A DNA stretch of 64,000 nucleotides from JBGMEA01 sp963674555 (GTDB taxonomy: Bacteria; Bacillota; Clostridia; Eubacteriales; Anaerofustaceae). Within the stretch, counting starts at the first letter, position 1. Each line of letters begins with the position of its first letter. Position numbers and translations under genes: made by a program. Where the stretch lies: assembly GCA_963674555.1 (NCBI GenBank), contig OY771429.1:1426001-1490000 (forward strand), read 5' to 3'. This document shows positions 43,420 to 51,944 of the stretch, piece by piece. The notes below the pieces were generated by a model that saw only the letters and a list, made by a program, of their open reading frames with translations, was not told the DNA's origin and did no database searches.

Positions 43420-46047
43420 TTATATGTTTTGTTTCTTTTTATTGACTGCTCTTACAACTGCTTTAACGATCTCTACGATCGGGATAATGCTGGCGGAAAT
43501 AAGCATAGCGGTCAAGAAACTTGTGAACGGTAAAGCGACCAATTCAAACGCGGTATTGATACCCGGCGTGTAAACCACAGCGACTGTCAATACGAATGAA
43601 AGCAATGTCGCGCCGATCAGATACTTATTTGATGTATGCAATCTGAAAATTGATTTCGTTACCGAACGCATATTGATGGAATGGAATATCTCCGACATCG
43701 ATAGCGTAATGAACGCCATTGTCATGCCTGCCGTGTGTAAAGCGCCTTCTGCCATAAAGGAGTTACCGTTTCCGATGTAATATGCTATTAACGTAAGGAT
43801 CGCAATGATGGTTCCTTGATAGATGACATTGATCCCTAGTCCATCGGCAAAGATGCTGGCATTCTCGTCTCGCGGAGCTTTTTTCATAATGTCGGGTTCT
43901 GCTTCTTCCATACCGAGCGCTATCGCCGGGAAACTATCCGTGACAAGATTGATCCACAAAATCTGCGGGGGAGAGAAGATGATGAAATTCATCACCGTCG
44001 CTACAAACAATGCAACCACTTCACTGAAATTCGATGAGAGCAGGAATTGGATCGCCTTAACGATATTATCGTAAATACGTCTGCCTTCTTCGACAGCTGC
44101 AACGATGGTCGCGAAATTATCATCGGCGAGCACCATATCCGAAACATTCTTCGTAACGTCCGTTCCCGTGATACCCATGCCAATACCGATATTGGCGGTC
44201 TTAAGCGCGGGCGCGTCATTTACGCCGTCACCGGTCATAGCCGTGACCATATGTTTTTTCTTCCATGTTTCAACGATACGTACTTTATGTTCGGGTTGTA
44301 CGCGCGCGTACACACAATAATTATCGATCACTTCATCGAATTCATCATCCGAGAATTTGGAAAGTTCACTGCCTGTGATCGCGTTTTTTTCATCGTCTAA
44401 GATATCCAACTGTTTTGCGATCGCAACGGCTGTGTTGATATGATCGCCCGTGATCATGATCGGACGTATCTGAGCGTCGCGGCATTTATCGATCGCATCC
44501 TTCACTTCTGGACGGACAGGGTCGATCATACCCGCTAGGCCGATGAAGACCAGATCGTGTTCCAGATCTTCAGGTTTAGGATCTTCGGGTAATTCTTCAT
44601 ATATGCGCATGGCTGCCGCCAGTACGCGAAGCGCGTTATCCGCCATCTCCGTATTCTTCGCAAGAAGTTCAGCCATGGTTTTTTCGTCTAAAGTTTTAAT
44701 GCCGTCTTCCGTATAGATCTGTGTGCATTTCTCGATCAATACATCGGGCGCGCCTTTTGTATATTGTATGAAACGACCGTTCTTTTCATCGTGGATCGTT
44801 GACATCATTTTACGCGAGGAGTCAAACGGAGCTTCCACGACACGTGGCATCGTTACTTCAAGTTCCGTCTTGTTCATGCCTATGCTCAGTGCGTAGCGCA
44901 CAAGCGCGCTTTCCGTCGGTTCACCGACTACTTCATCGTTATCACCCATAAGGAAAGAGTCGTTACAAAGCGTCATCGCCGTAGCAAGTCTTTTTTCTTC
45001 TCCGAATGTTTCGACAACAGTCATTTTGTTTTGTGTAAGTGTTCCGGTCTTATCGGAACAAATGATCTGCGTGCAGCCGAGTGTTTCGACTGCCGTCAAT
45101 CTGCGGATGATGGCGTTTCGTTTGGACATCTTCGTAACGCCGATCGAGAGCACGATCGTAACGACCGCAACAAGTCCTTCAGGGATAGCCGCAACGGCTA
45201 AACTGATCGCGAGCAAGAACAATTCAAGCACATGGGATCCTCTGAATCCGCCATGCGTAAGTACGCCATACCCGAAAATAAAGACGCAGATCAACAACAC
45301 GCCGATGCTTAGTACTTTGCTCAGTCCCGCTAACTTTTTCTGGAGCGGTGTTTTTTCATCCACTGTTTGCGAAATTATATTGGCGATCTTGCCCATTTCG
45401 GTCTTCATGCCGGTAGCGACAACGACACCTTCGCCTCTGCCGTATACAACATTCGTACCCATATAAGCCATATTCGATCGGTCTCCGAGCGGGATATCAT
45501 CATCCGTCATCTCGAGAACATCCTCATTTTTGTTGACCGGTACGGATTCGCCTGTGAGTGAGGCTTCTTCTATCTTAATACTGGAAGATTCGATGATGCG
45601 CATATCCGCGGCGATCGCATCGCCCGCTTCCAAAAGGACGATATCACCCGGTACGATCTCTTCGGAAGGGATCGTGATCACATGTCCGACTCTTCGCACT
45701 TTGGAAAACGGGGAAGTCATTTCTTGCAAGGCTTCGATGGCCTTTTCCGCTTTGCCTTCCTGTACGACACCGAGTATCGAATTCAATACGACAACGATCA
45801 TAATGATGATCGTATCCGCGATCTCTCCGACTACTCCGGAGATCGTTGCTGCGGCGATCAAGATGATGATCATGGGATCGGCAAGTTGCGATATGAATCG
45901 CATAAAAATGGTTTTTTTCTTACCTTCATCGAGCTTATTCGGACCGAATTCCTGTAATTTATTCGATGCTTGTGTCGGGTCCAATCCGTCATGCGATGTT
46001 TCCAGTTCCTCATAGATCGTGTCCAACTGTTCAAAGTAATAGTTCAT
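43420..46047 (-). CDS. Calcium-translocating P-type ATPase (PMCA type)
   Basis: An 875-residue P-type ATPase that exports cations, most likely Ca2+. The phosphorylation site is CSDKTGTLTQNKMT (about 334), the hinge TGDGVNDAPALK (about 608) and the actuator motif LTGESVPV. Ion-site residues are in AAIPEGLVAVVTI (M4) and INLVTDSFPAIALG (M6), as in Ca2+/Mn2+ pumps with one Ca2+ site. Ten membrane helices are expected, with an N-terminal cation-ATPase domain. A small zinc-ribbon protein follows in the same unit; a TetR gene is divergent. Confidence 0.93.
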   Translation of the reverse strand: MNYYFEQLDTIYEELETSHDGLDPTQASNKLQEFGPNKLDEGKKKTIFMRFISQLADPMIIILIAAATISGVVGEIADTIIIMIVVVLNSILGVVQEGKAEKAIEALQEMTSPFSKVRRVGHVITIPSEEIVPGDIVLLEAGDAIAADMRIIESSSIKIEEASLTGESVPVNKNEDVLEMTDDDIPLGDRSNMAYMGTNVVYGRGEGVVVATGMKTEMGKIANIISQTVDEKTPLQKKLAGLSKVLSIGVLLICVFIFGYGVLTHGGFRGSHVLELFLLAISLAVAAIPEGLVAVVTIVLSIGVTKMSKRNAIIRRLTAVETLGCTQIICSDKTGTLTQNKMTVVETFGEEKRLATAMTLCNDSFLMGDNDEVVGEPTESALVRYALSIGMNKTELEVTMPRVVEAPFDSSRKMMSTIHDEKNGRFIQYTKGAPDVLIEKCTQIYTEDGIKTLDEKTMAELLAKNTEMADNALRVLAAAMRIYEELPEDPKPEDLEHDLVFIGLAGMIDPVRPEVKDAIDKCRDAQIRPIMITGDHINTAVAIAKQLDILDDEKNAITGSELSKFSDDEFDEVIDNYCVYARVQPEHKVRIVETWKKKHMVTAMTGDGVNDAPALKTANIGIGMGITGTDVTKNVSDMVLADDNFATIVAAVEEGRRIYDNIVKAIQFLLSSNFSEVVALFVATVMNFIIFSPPQILWINLVTDSFPAIALGMEEAEPDIMKKAPRDENASIFADGLGINVIYQGTIIAILTLIAYYIGNGNSFMAEGALHTAGMTMAFITLSMSEIFHSINMRSVTKSIFRLHTSNKYLIGATLLSFVLTVAVVYTPGINTAFELVALPFTSFLTAMLISASIIPIVEIVKAVVRAVNKKKQNI

Positions 46048-46298
46048 GTGTACCCTTTCCGCTAAGTTCAGTATTTTTCTCTGTTTATATGATAACAGCT
46101 TTTTTGCTTACAGTAAATTATTTCGAAAAGAAATCGTTTATATCATACCTTGTTTTATGCCTTATTTACGCCTTTTCTTCAAAGCTTTACAAGTAATCTA
46201 TCATAATGTATAATATTTGCAAACCCTTAAATACGGTCGATTGTCCTATTTTTACCCAAATGTAACTAAATGTGTAAATTCTATCGCGGAGGTCACGG

Positions 46299-46850
46299 AT
46301 GTCAAAACCCGAATTAACCCAGAATTTGATCGCGGAAACATTGAAGAAACTTATGAAGAAAAAACCGCTGGATAAGATCAGTATTCAGGCGATCGTAGAC
46401 GAATGCGGATTAAACCGCAAAACGTTTTATTATCATTTTCAAGACAAACAGGCACTTATCTGCCGTATCTTCGATCGGGAATTCGCCGGGCTTGAAGATG
46501 TGAATCAGAATAACACGATCATCGACGAGCTCATCGAGCATTTATACGTCAATCGTGATTTTTACGTACCTGCGCTTGCATCGAATGTTCAGAATAATCT
46601 AAGCGAGCATATTTGCGAGATCATACAAAACGCCACGAAAGAACAGATCGAATCGATCTTAAACGGTCGAAAACTCTCTTTAGAGAACATCGATTGGATC
46701 GCGAATTTTTACGCCAACGCGATAACAGGCACGATCAAACAGTGGGCGGCGCAAGGGATGAAAGAGGCGTTCCACAAGATCAACGCGGACTCTTACAAGA
46801 TCATAGGTGAGAGTTTGGAGATCATTGTTGAGCTTCATGCTAAGAAATAA
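46299..46850 (+). CDS. TetR-family transcription regulator
   Basis: A 183-residue TetR/AcrR-type repressor. The N-terminal HTH is canonical (ISIQAIVDECGLNRKTFYYHFQDKQALI), and the C-terminal ligand domain resembles the DhaS/TetR_C_33 group. GGAGG lies 7 bases before the ATG. It is divergent from the calcium ATPase gene with a 250-base gap containing AT-rich, dyad-like sequence, so it may control that pump (inference). Confidence 0.88.
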   Translation: MSKPELTQNLIAETLKKLMKKKPLDKISIQAIVDECGLNRKTFYYHFQDKQALICRIFDREFAGLEDVNQNNTIIDELIEHLYVNRDFYVPALASNVQNNLSEHICEIIQNATKEQIESILNGRKLSLENIDWIANFYANAITGTIKQWAAQGMKEAFHKINADSYKIIGESLEIIVELHAKK

Positions 46851-46859
46851 AGAGCAATG

Positions 46860-47495
46860 TTGAATTGACAGTGATAAATATTTATTAGGTTGAGTACAGT
46901 CGCATTTAAATCAGTGCACTGTTTTAGTATTGAAGTCGCTCCGCATCGGCGGAAGCGACTTTAGTACAGTCGTAATAATTTATAACTCTTTTTAGAGTAT
47001 CAATACGCCCCCGCAGTCGGCGGGGACCGACCTTCTTTTTTATAAAAAGAAGGCAAAAACCACGCTGTATAAACCTCACTGCATGTTAGCTGAAAAGTTC
47101 TGACAAATCAGCTCGGGCTTATAATGCGTGTTGCTCCGCTACTAACCCAACCCAATAGAATCAAAATGCGAAGCATTTACCTTGACCCTCCCTTGTATCT
47201 TAGAAGGGTGGGGTAGCTCCAAGCGTGATAAGTACCTCATCTAGAATGTTCCGAATTATTTTGGTATAAACGCAACGTTGCATATTAGGTCTAAGTGAGA
47301 TTTTACGGAATGCGAACCCATTATATGCTCTCGTTGCGTTTGTCAAAACCATAAGGGTAACATTCTATGAGGGATTATCAGCGTAAACCTTTTGCTCCGC
47401 TTTTCGAGAAAAGCGGATTGTTGCCGCCAATGCGGCGCGACTGTAATCTTCAAAATCGATAAAAAGTTTTACGATAGTTCTGAACAAACCAAATA
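46860..47495. other. ORF-free structured region of about 640 bp
   Basis: No frame is open for 60 codons. Many hairpins follow one another: AAGTCGCT / AGCGACTT (46933-46961), CCCCGC / GCGGGG (47008-47025), CCTTCTTTTT / AAAAAGAAGG (47031-47053), AGCTGA / TCAGCT (47089-47112), ACCCTCCCTT / AAGGGTGGGGT (47184-47215), and TCCGCTTTTC / GAAAAGCGGA (47396-47417). TACAGTCGC at 46895-46903 recurs inverted at 47437-47445 and partly at 46965-46972. It looks like a MITE-like or interspersed structured element, or a large structured RNA. Confidence 0.6.
47223..47383. repeat. Long imperfect inverted repeat
   Basis: Arms 47223-47277 and 47332-47383 pair in colinear blocks: TGATAA/TTATCA, CCTCAT/ATGAGG, AGAATGTT/AACATTCT and AAACGCAACG/CGTTGCGTTT, around a 54-base loop. 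Confidence 0.75.
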
Positions 47496-47529
47496 AAAAA
47501 GAACGATCTTTTGATCGTTCTTTTTTTAA
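47496..47529. terminator. Terminator after the carbonic-anhydrase-like gene
   Basis: Perfect stem AAAAGAACGATC / GATCGTTCTTTT with a 4-base loop and T-run on either strand. Confidence 0.8.
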
Positions 47530-47547
47530 TTAATAAACAGTGATTTG

Positions 47548-48243
47548 TCAGTCGATCATGTCGTGTCCGAACATACAACTGTAAGAGCGCGGGAATTCGC
47601 AGTTCACTTCGACTACTTCTTTTGCGAAAGAAATCTTATCATCCGATATTTCCGCTAAAGCATCCGCTTGTTCTTGTGTTTCAATGATCGCGCCCGTCGG
47701 GACAATACGCATCGGCGGGATCGTAACGCCGCCTGTGATAAGCGCTTGATGCCCTATGAAGCTACCTTTACCGACTTGAGCGTTTAAAACGACAGCGTAA
47801 AATCCGACAAAGACATCATCTTCGATCTTGCAAGGTCCGTGTATGATACAACCGTGCGCGCAACTTACGCGTTTTCCGATATAGATCGAATATTCGTGAT
47901 CTTCATGTGTTACTTTTCCGTGCGCCAACCCGTGTAAGATCGCGCCGTCTTGAAGATTGGTATCCGCATCGATATAAACAGGGGTACCTTCATCCGCCCG
48001 AATGCTGACGTGCGGTGCGACGAATACATTCTCGCGAAGCGTAACATCACCGATGATCGAGGCAAAAGGACCGATCAAAGCCGTTTCGTCGATATGTGGA
48101 GCGATGCTCTCGATGTTTTGTGAAGTTACGGGATTGGGCGCTACGAAATACATACCTTCCGTATGCATAGAATGGTGGTGTTCGTGTTTATTCTCGTTTG
48201 AACGGAAGCCGTGTTTTTTTGGGGGTCTTTTTTTATGATCCAT
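47548..48243 (-). CDS. Gamma-carbonic-anhydrase family protein with His-rich N-terminus
   Basis: A 231-residue left-handed beta-helix protein of the gamma-carbonic anhydrase/CcmM group. Hexapeptide-repeat turns are visible (ALIGPFASIIGDVTLRENVFVAP). The zinc histidines are probably those in AILHGL and CAHGCIIHG. An extra N-terminal tail is basic and His-rich (HEHHHSMH), which suggests metal storage or loading. The catalytic type is inferred; some relatives are acyltransferases. Confidence 0.85.
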   Translation of the reverse strand: MDHKKRPPKKHGFRSNENKHEHHHSMHTEGMYFVAPNPVTSQNIESIAPHIDETALIGPFASIIGDVTLRENVFVAPHVSIRADEGTPVYIDADTNLQDGAILHGLAHGKVTHEDHEYSIYIGKRVSCAHGCIIHGPCKIEDDVFVGFYAVVLNAQVGKGSFIGHQALITGGVTIPPMRIVPTGAIIETQEQADALAEISDDKISFAKEVVEVNCEFPRSYSCMFGHDMID

Positions 48244-48282
48244 AGTAAATCTCCTGTCGTATTCTTATATGCTCAATTCATG

Positions 48283-48948
48283 TTATTCTTTTATGCTTAT
48301 ACCGAGCAGATCCAAAAGTTGCATCGGTGCATCGATGGTATGATCGGGTGCTTGTGCGTTAAGCGCATCTTTCGGACGATATCCCCAAGTTGCCGCAACG
48401 CTTGTCATGCCCGCGGTTTTAGCCGCGATAATATCGCTCGGTGAATCTCCGACATACATCGTGTGTTCGGGGGATGCGTTCAGTGCTGCCAACGCGGCAA
48501 GCAGTCCGTCCGGTGAGGGTTTTCTTTGGATCGTTTCCGATTCGCCGAATGAGAACGGGAAGATATTTTTAAAATATACATCGACCAAAACAACGACGTC
48601 TTCATGACATTTGTTAGAAACGATCGCCATTTGATAATTTTCCGCTTGCAGGATCGATAAAAGTTTCATAACATTTGGATAAGGTTTTGATTTTATCTGC
48701 ATATGCTGCGTATAATGTGTTTGGAATCTCTCAAGGAAGTTATCGATGGTTTCATCATCCGTACCTTCGGGCGCTGCGCATTGCAACATTTGCCTGACAC
48801 CGCCGCCGATGCATTCCGTAACTTTTTGCATCGTGATCTGCGGCAATCCCAATTTATTCAGCGCATAATTGATACTGTCGCCGATGTCTTCGGATGTATT
48901 GAGTAGCGTGCCGTCCAGATCAAAAATGATCGTATCGTATTGTTTCAT
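48283..48948 (-). CDS. HAD phosphatase, phosphoglycolate-phosphatase-like
   Basis: A 221-residue HAD-superfamily phosphatase of the Gph/PGP subfamily. Motif I is FDLDGTLLNTSED, motif II VSNK, the motif III lysine lies in QRKPSPDG, and motif IV is YVGDSPSDIIAAKTAGM. The helical cap domain is of the usual size. The substrate is not certain. Its upstream region holds one copy of a 33-bp direct repeat. Confidence 0.88.
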   Translation of the reverse strand: MKQYDTIIFDLDGTLLNTSEDIGDSINYALNKLGLPQITMQKVTECIGGGVRQMLQCAAPEGTDDETIDNFLERFQTHYTQHMQIKSKPYPNVMKLLSILQAENYQMAIVSNKCHEDVVVLVDVYFKNIFPFSFGESETIQRKPSPDGLLAALAALNASPEHTMYVGDSPSDIIAAKTAGMTSVAATWGYRPKDALNAQAPDHTIDAPMQLLDLLGISIKE

Positions 48949-48960
48949 GTAAATATGTTC

Positions 48961-48993
48961 CTTTATGTTGATAATATGTTGATGTGACAGTTT
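48961..48993. repeat. 33-bp direct repeat, copy 1
   Basis: Identical to 49479-49511. The two copies begin CTTTATGTTGATAAT and bracket the YjbR gene; each also lies just upstream of a minus-strand gene region. Confidence 0.9.
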
Positions 48994-49011
48994 GATAAAT
49001 AATATATAAAA

Positions 49012-49386
49012 TCAATTGACATTAGACTCTTCGCCCAACTCTCTCTGTTTCTTTTTGCTTAGAGAATGAAGGATCAGTATATAGGATTCGTCTATCATAC
49101 TCTCAACGGTATCGTTGGGTACATCGCTTTCGAGATACAGCGTGTTCCAATGTTCTTTATTGGTATGGTAGCCCGCAATGATCTTGTCCTTATAAGTATG
49201 TCTGAGCGACAGCCCGCGTGTCGGTTCGAGTTTTAGGTTTAGTATCGGTCTTTTTTGTCCATCATGCCCCGTATACGCAAAGATCTTTCCGCCGACTGTG
49301 TAAACATGCGCATCCCATGACTGTTTATATTCGGTCTGTGCGTGCGGTTTGTTCAAACAGTATTCTCTGATCCAAGGATAGGGCAT
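49012..49386 (-). CDS. MmcQ/YjbR (DUF419) family protein
   Basis: A 124-residue protein with the CyaY-like fold of the MmcQ/YjbR family. Family marks: CLNKPHAQTEYKQSWDAHVYTVGGKIFA, LNLKLEP, and NKEHWNTLYLESDVPNDTVESMIDESYILI. It may bind DNA or a ligand; the function is not settled. It is enclosed by a 33-bp exact direct repeat, a sign that it arrived or was duplicated as a cassette. Confidence 0.88.
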   Translation of the reverse strand: MPYPWIREYCLNKPHAQTEYKQSWDAHVYTVGGKIFAYTGHDGQKRPILNLKLEPTRGLSLRHTYKDKIIAGYHTNKEHWNTLYLESDVPNDTVESMIDESYILILHSLSKKKQRELGEESNVN

Positions 49387-49478
49387 AGCATACTCCGCAA
49401 ATATCTTCTTTATTTCTCAAAGTTTTTATACGCCGCGCTGTCAATGAGCGTATCGTAAGGCTTTATATAAATAGATTT

Positions 49479-49511
49479 CTTTATGTTGATAATATGTTGA
49501 TGTGACAGTTT
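49479..49511. repeat. 33-bp direct repeat, copy 2
   Basis: Exact second copy of 48961-48993, 518 bp away, in the region upstream of the YjbR gene. Confidence 0.9.
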
Positions 49512-49597
49512 TATGGATCGTAATCAATACTCCGGACAACTTGCTCGGTTACTATACTTTTAACTGAAATATAAATATAACTCGATACTCTATTGAT

Positions 49598-50119
49598 TTA
49601 AGCTTCAAAATCTTTATACATCATGCTGGCTTGGATGCCTGTGTTGTTTTGATATTTGCCGCTTTTGTAAAGATCGTATTCACCTTTGATATCGTGGTAA
49701 TAGATCTGACATATTTCGACATTCGGATAGATGACAACGGGTTGGATGCAAAAGATCTCCAAAGTCCAATAGCCGGAGAAACCGACATCGCCGAAACCCG
49801 CCGTTACGTGGATGCATAAGCCGAGTCTACCCGTGGAAGAACGCCCTTCCAACATCGGGACATAACGATCCGTTCGCGTGTATTCGTTTGTTCGTCCTAA
49901 ATACAACGTATTGGGTTCAAGTTCCAGACCCGATTCCGGTATGATGATCTTTTTTGTCGGATTCGCCTTTTTCATATCGAGCACATCGTTCTCATACATC
50001 AACAATTCATTGTTTAAAGAAAGATTGTAGCTGTTTGGATTGATGCGATTGGGATCGAAAGGATCGATAAAAATAGTTTTGCCCATCTGTGCTGCAATTT
50101 CTTTTCCCGATAATATCAT
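49598..50119 (-). CDS. dcd: dCTP deaminase
   Basis: A 173-residue trimeric nucleotide enzyme, close to the family length. Signature: LEGRSSTGRLGLCIHVTAGFGDVGFSGYWTLE, with the catalytic Glu in WTLE, and INPNSYNLSL near the N-terminus. It makes dUTP (or dUMP in bifunctional forms) from dCTP for thymidylate synthesis. It starts 98 bases downstream of the hydrolase gene on the same strand. Confidence 0.95.
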   Translation of the reverse strand: MILSGKEIAAQMGKTIFIDPFDPNRINPNSYNLSLNNELLMYENDVLDMKKANPTKKIIIPESGLELEPNTLYLGRTNEYTRTDRYVPMLEGRSSTGRLGLCIHVTAGFGDVGFSGYWTLEIFCIQPVVIYPNVEICQIYYHDIKGEYDLYKSGKYQNNTGIQASMMYKDFEA

Positions 50120-50217
50120 AGATCGTTCCCCCTAAGCGATTAAGCAGGTTCTTATTGAAAATTATATCATATAAATACAGTCTTGATGAAGCTTTATCTT
50201 TAAACAATACACGGTCA

Positions 50218-51129
50218 TCACAGTTCAAAATATCGTTCACAAAAATCAAGAGAACGTTTGACATATTCTTTTTTGGCATCGTATAATGCGTCCGCGTGAT
50301 CGGCTTTCTCAACGACCCAGATTTCTTTTTCGACAGGAGCTGCTTCATACAGTGTGTAGACCATTTCGGTCGGCACGAAATCATCGTTTCCGCCGTGGAT
50401 GAAGAACATCGGCAGTTCAGCTTTTTTCACTTGATTTAACGCGCTCGCTTCGCGGAAACTGTATTTCGCGAATATTTTCGCCATAAGGTCAGCTAATATC
50501 AAGAATGGGAATTTCGGTAAGCGGTATGTTTCCATAAACTGCAGTCGAAATTCTTCGTAAGCGCTGGTATAACCGCAGTCTTCGATCATGCACTTTACTT
50601 GGTAGCGCAAGGGTTCTCCGCTGAGCATCATAATTGCGGACGCGCCCATTGAAATGCCGTGTAATGCGATGTTGATATCTTGTTTAAAGATCCGTACCAA
50701 TCGTTCGATCCATTGGATATGGTCGCTTCGATCCAGCCACCCCATCCCGATATACTTGCCTTCGCTTTTGCCGTGTGCGCGCGCATCGGGGGCAAAAACG
50801 TTAAAACCCGCTTCATGATAAAAACGGATGTAATCTGTCATGTCTTTGGCATCGCACCTGTAACCGTGCAAAACATATGCTAAGCGTTTGCTCGGCGTTT
50901 TCGCTTTGAATAAATACCCCGTAAGTTTGAGTCCGTCATCGGATTTAATATGTAAAGTTTCGTGATCCGTTTGATCGAACCAAAGATACGGATCATCCGC
51001 ATTCGAATCTACTTGTTCGTTTTGCTTGTCTTGCCGAATGATCGCCTTGCGTAACATACGTCTTGTAACAAATAAAAGAAAAACGACCAGAAGGATCGTT
51101 ACGGATAAGATCAAAATAAAATATTGCAT
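50218..51129 (-). CDS. Membrane-anchored alpha/beta hydrolase
   Basis: A 303-residue hydrolase of the BAAT/dipeptidyl-like group. An N-terminal membrane helix (FILILSVTILLVVFLLFV) is followed by HGYRCDAKD, the nucleophile in HGISMGAS (Ser), the acid in HGGNDDFVP and the His in KADHADALY. All catalytic residues are present. It probably acts at the membrane surface on an unknown ester or amide. GGGGGACAT stands before the ATG. Confidence 0.88.
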   Translation of the reverse strand: MQYFILILSVTILLVVFLLFVTRRMLRKAIIRQDKQNEQVDSNADDPYLWFDQTDHETLHIKSDDGLKLTGYLFKAKTPSKRLAYVLHGYRCDAKDMTDYIRFYHEAGFNVFAPDARAHGKSEGKYIGMGWLDRSDHIQWIERLVRIFKQDINIALHGISMGASAIMMLSGEPLRYQVKCMIEDCGYTSAYEEFRLQFMETYRLPKFPFLILADLMAKIFAKYSFREASALNQVKKAELPMFFIHGGNDDFVPTEMVYTLYEAAPVEKEIWVVEKADHADALYDAKKEYVKRSLDFCERYFEL

Positions 51130-51181
51130 TAAGATGTCCCCCTTTGGTACTTGTGTGCACCCATGCCAAATGTCGGATAGG

Positions 51182-51799
51182 TTATTCGTTTTCCGCGGAT
51201 CGTTTTGCTTTTCTTTTTAACTCTCTTAAATCGGAAGTCGGGATGCGAACGCTATCAATGCGGTCTTTTTTGCTATCATAGATGCAAAGTTTACTGATAC
51301 AGTTCAGAAAATAAACATCATAACCCACAGTATGCTGCGTATGTGCCGTACGGATATATGCACGGATCGTATCCAGATCACTTTCTTCAAAACGAGCAGT
51401 TTCGGCGAAAATATAAAGCGCGTTCGTTGAGAATATCCGGTAGTTGTGATTGAGCTTTTCCAGCTTGTCCGCAATGCGTTCGCGTATCAGATCGATACGG
51501 ATATTTTTTAAACTTTCGCCCGCCCGCAAAGCTTCGTAAAAACTTTTTTCACCCGCTGATATTTCTTCGTCGATCGATTCGTATTCGGACAGACTCAACC
51601 GCACATTGCATTTCAGATCATTGCAACGCGCTTCGGTTTTCAAGATAGCTTGTGTGACTTCGATGCCGTAATCCAGCCGTTCGCTTTGCAGATCGGGTTT
51701 GTCTCGAACGATCAAAGAATCTTTTTCAAATATATAATAATCGACCAAAGTTATCTTTGCGTAATGTTCAAAATAATGATTGCCGTTATTGTTGTTCAT
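51182..51799 (-). CDS. Hypothetical protein, possible nuclease-like fold
   Basis: A 205-residue soluble protein not assigned to a family. The segment KPDLQSERLDYGIEVTQAI (about 33-51) has the PD...(E)xV spacing seen in PD-(D/E)XK nuclease-like proteins, but a matching lysine is not clear, so this is weak. The rest is helical with a closing basic tail. It lies 52 bases upstream of the hydrolase gene on the same strand. Confidence 0.55.
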   Translation of the reverse strand: MNNNNGNHYFEHYAKITLVDYYIFEKDSLIVRDKPDLQSERLDYGIEVTQAILKTEARCNDLKCNVRLSLSEYESIDEEISAGEKSFYEALRAGESLKNIRIDLIRERIADKLEKLNHNYRIFSTNALYIFAETARFEESDLDTIRAYIRTAHTQHTVGYDVYFLNCISKLCIYDSKKDRIDSVRIPTSDLRELKRKAKRSAENE

Positions 51800-51897
51800 T
51801 GCTCACCTGTATTGTTATGCAAAGTATATGAACAGTATATCATAAATCTGCCGTGATTTTGCTCGAACTAAAGCGCAATTTCATAAATGCAAATAAA

Positions 51898-51924
51898 TAA
51901 GGACAAGCGATGCTTGTCCTTCAC
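51898..51924 (-). terminator. Terminator after amrS
   Basis: Minus-strand perfect stem AAGGACAAGC / GCTTGTCCTT followed by a T-rich tail. Confidence 0.7.
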
Positions 51925-51944
51925 AGATATTAAGGATCATTCTT

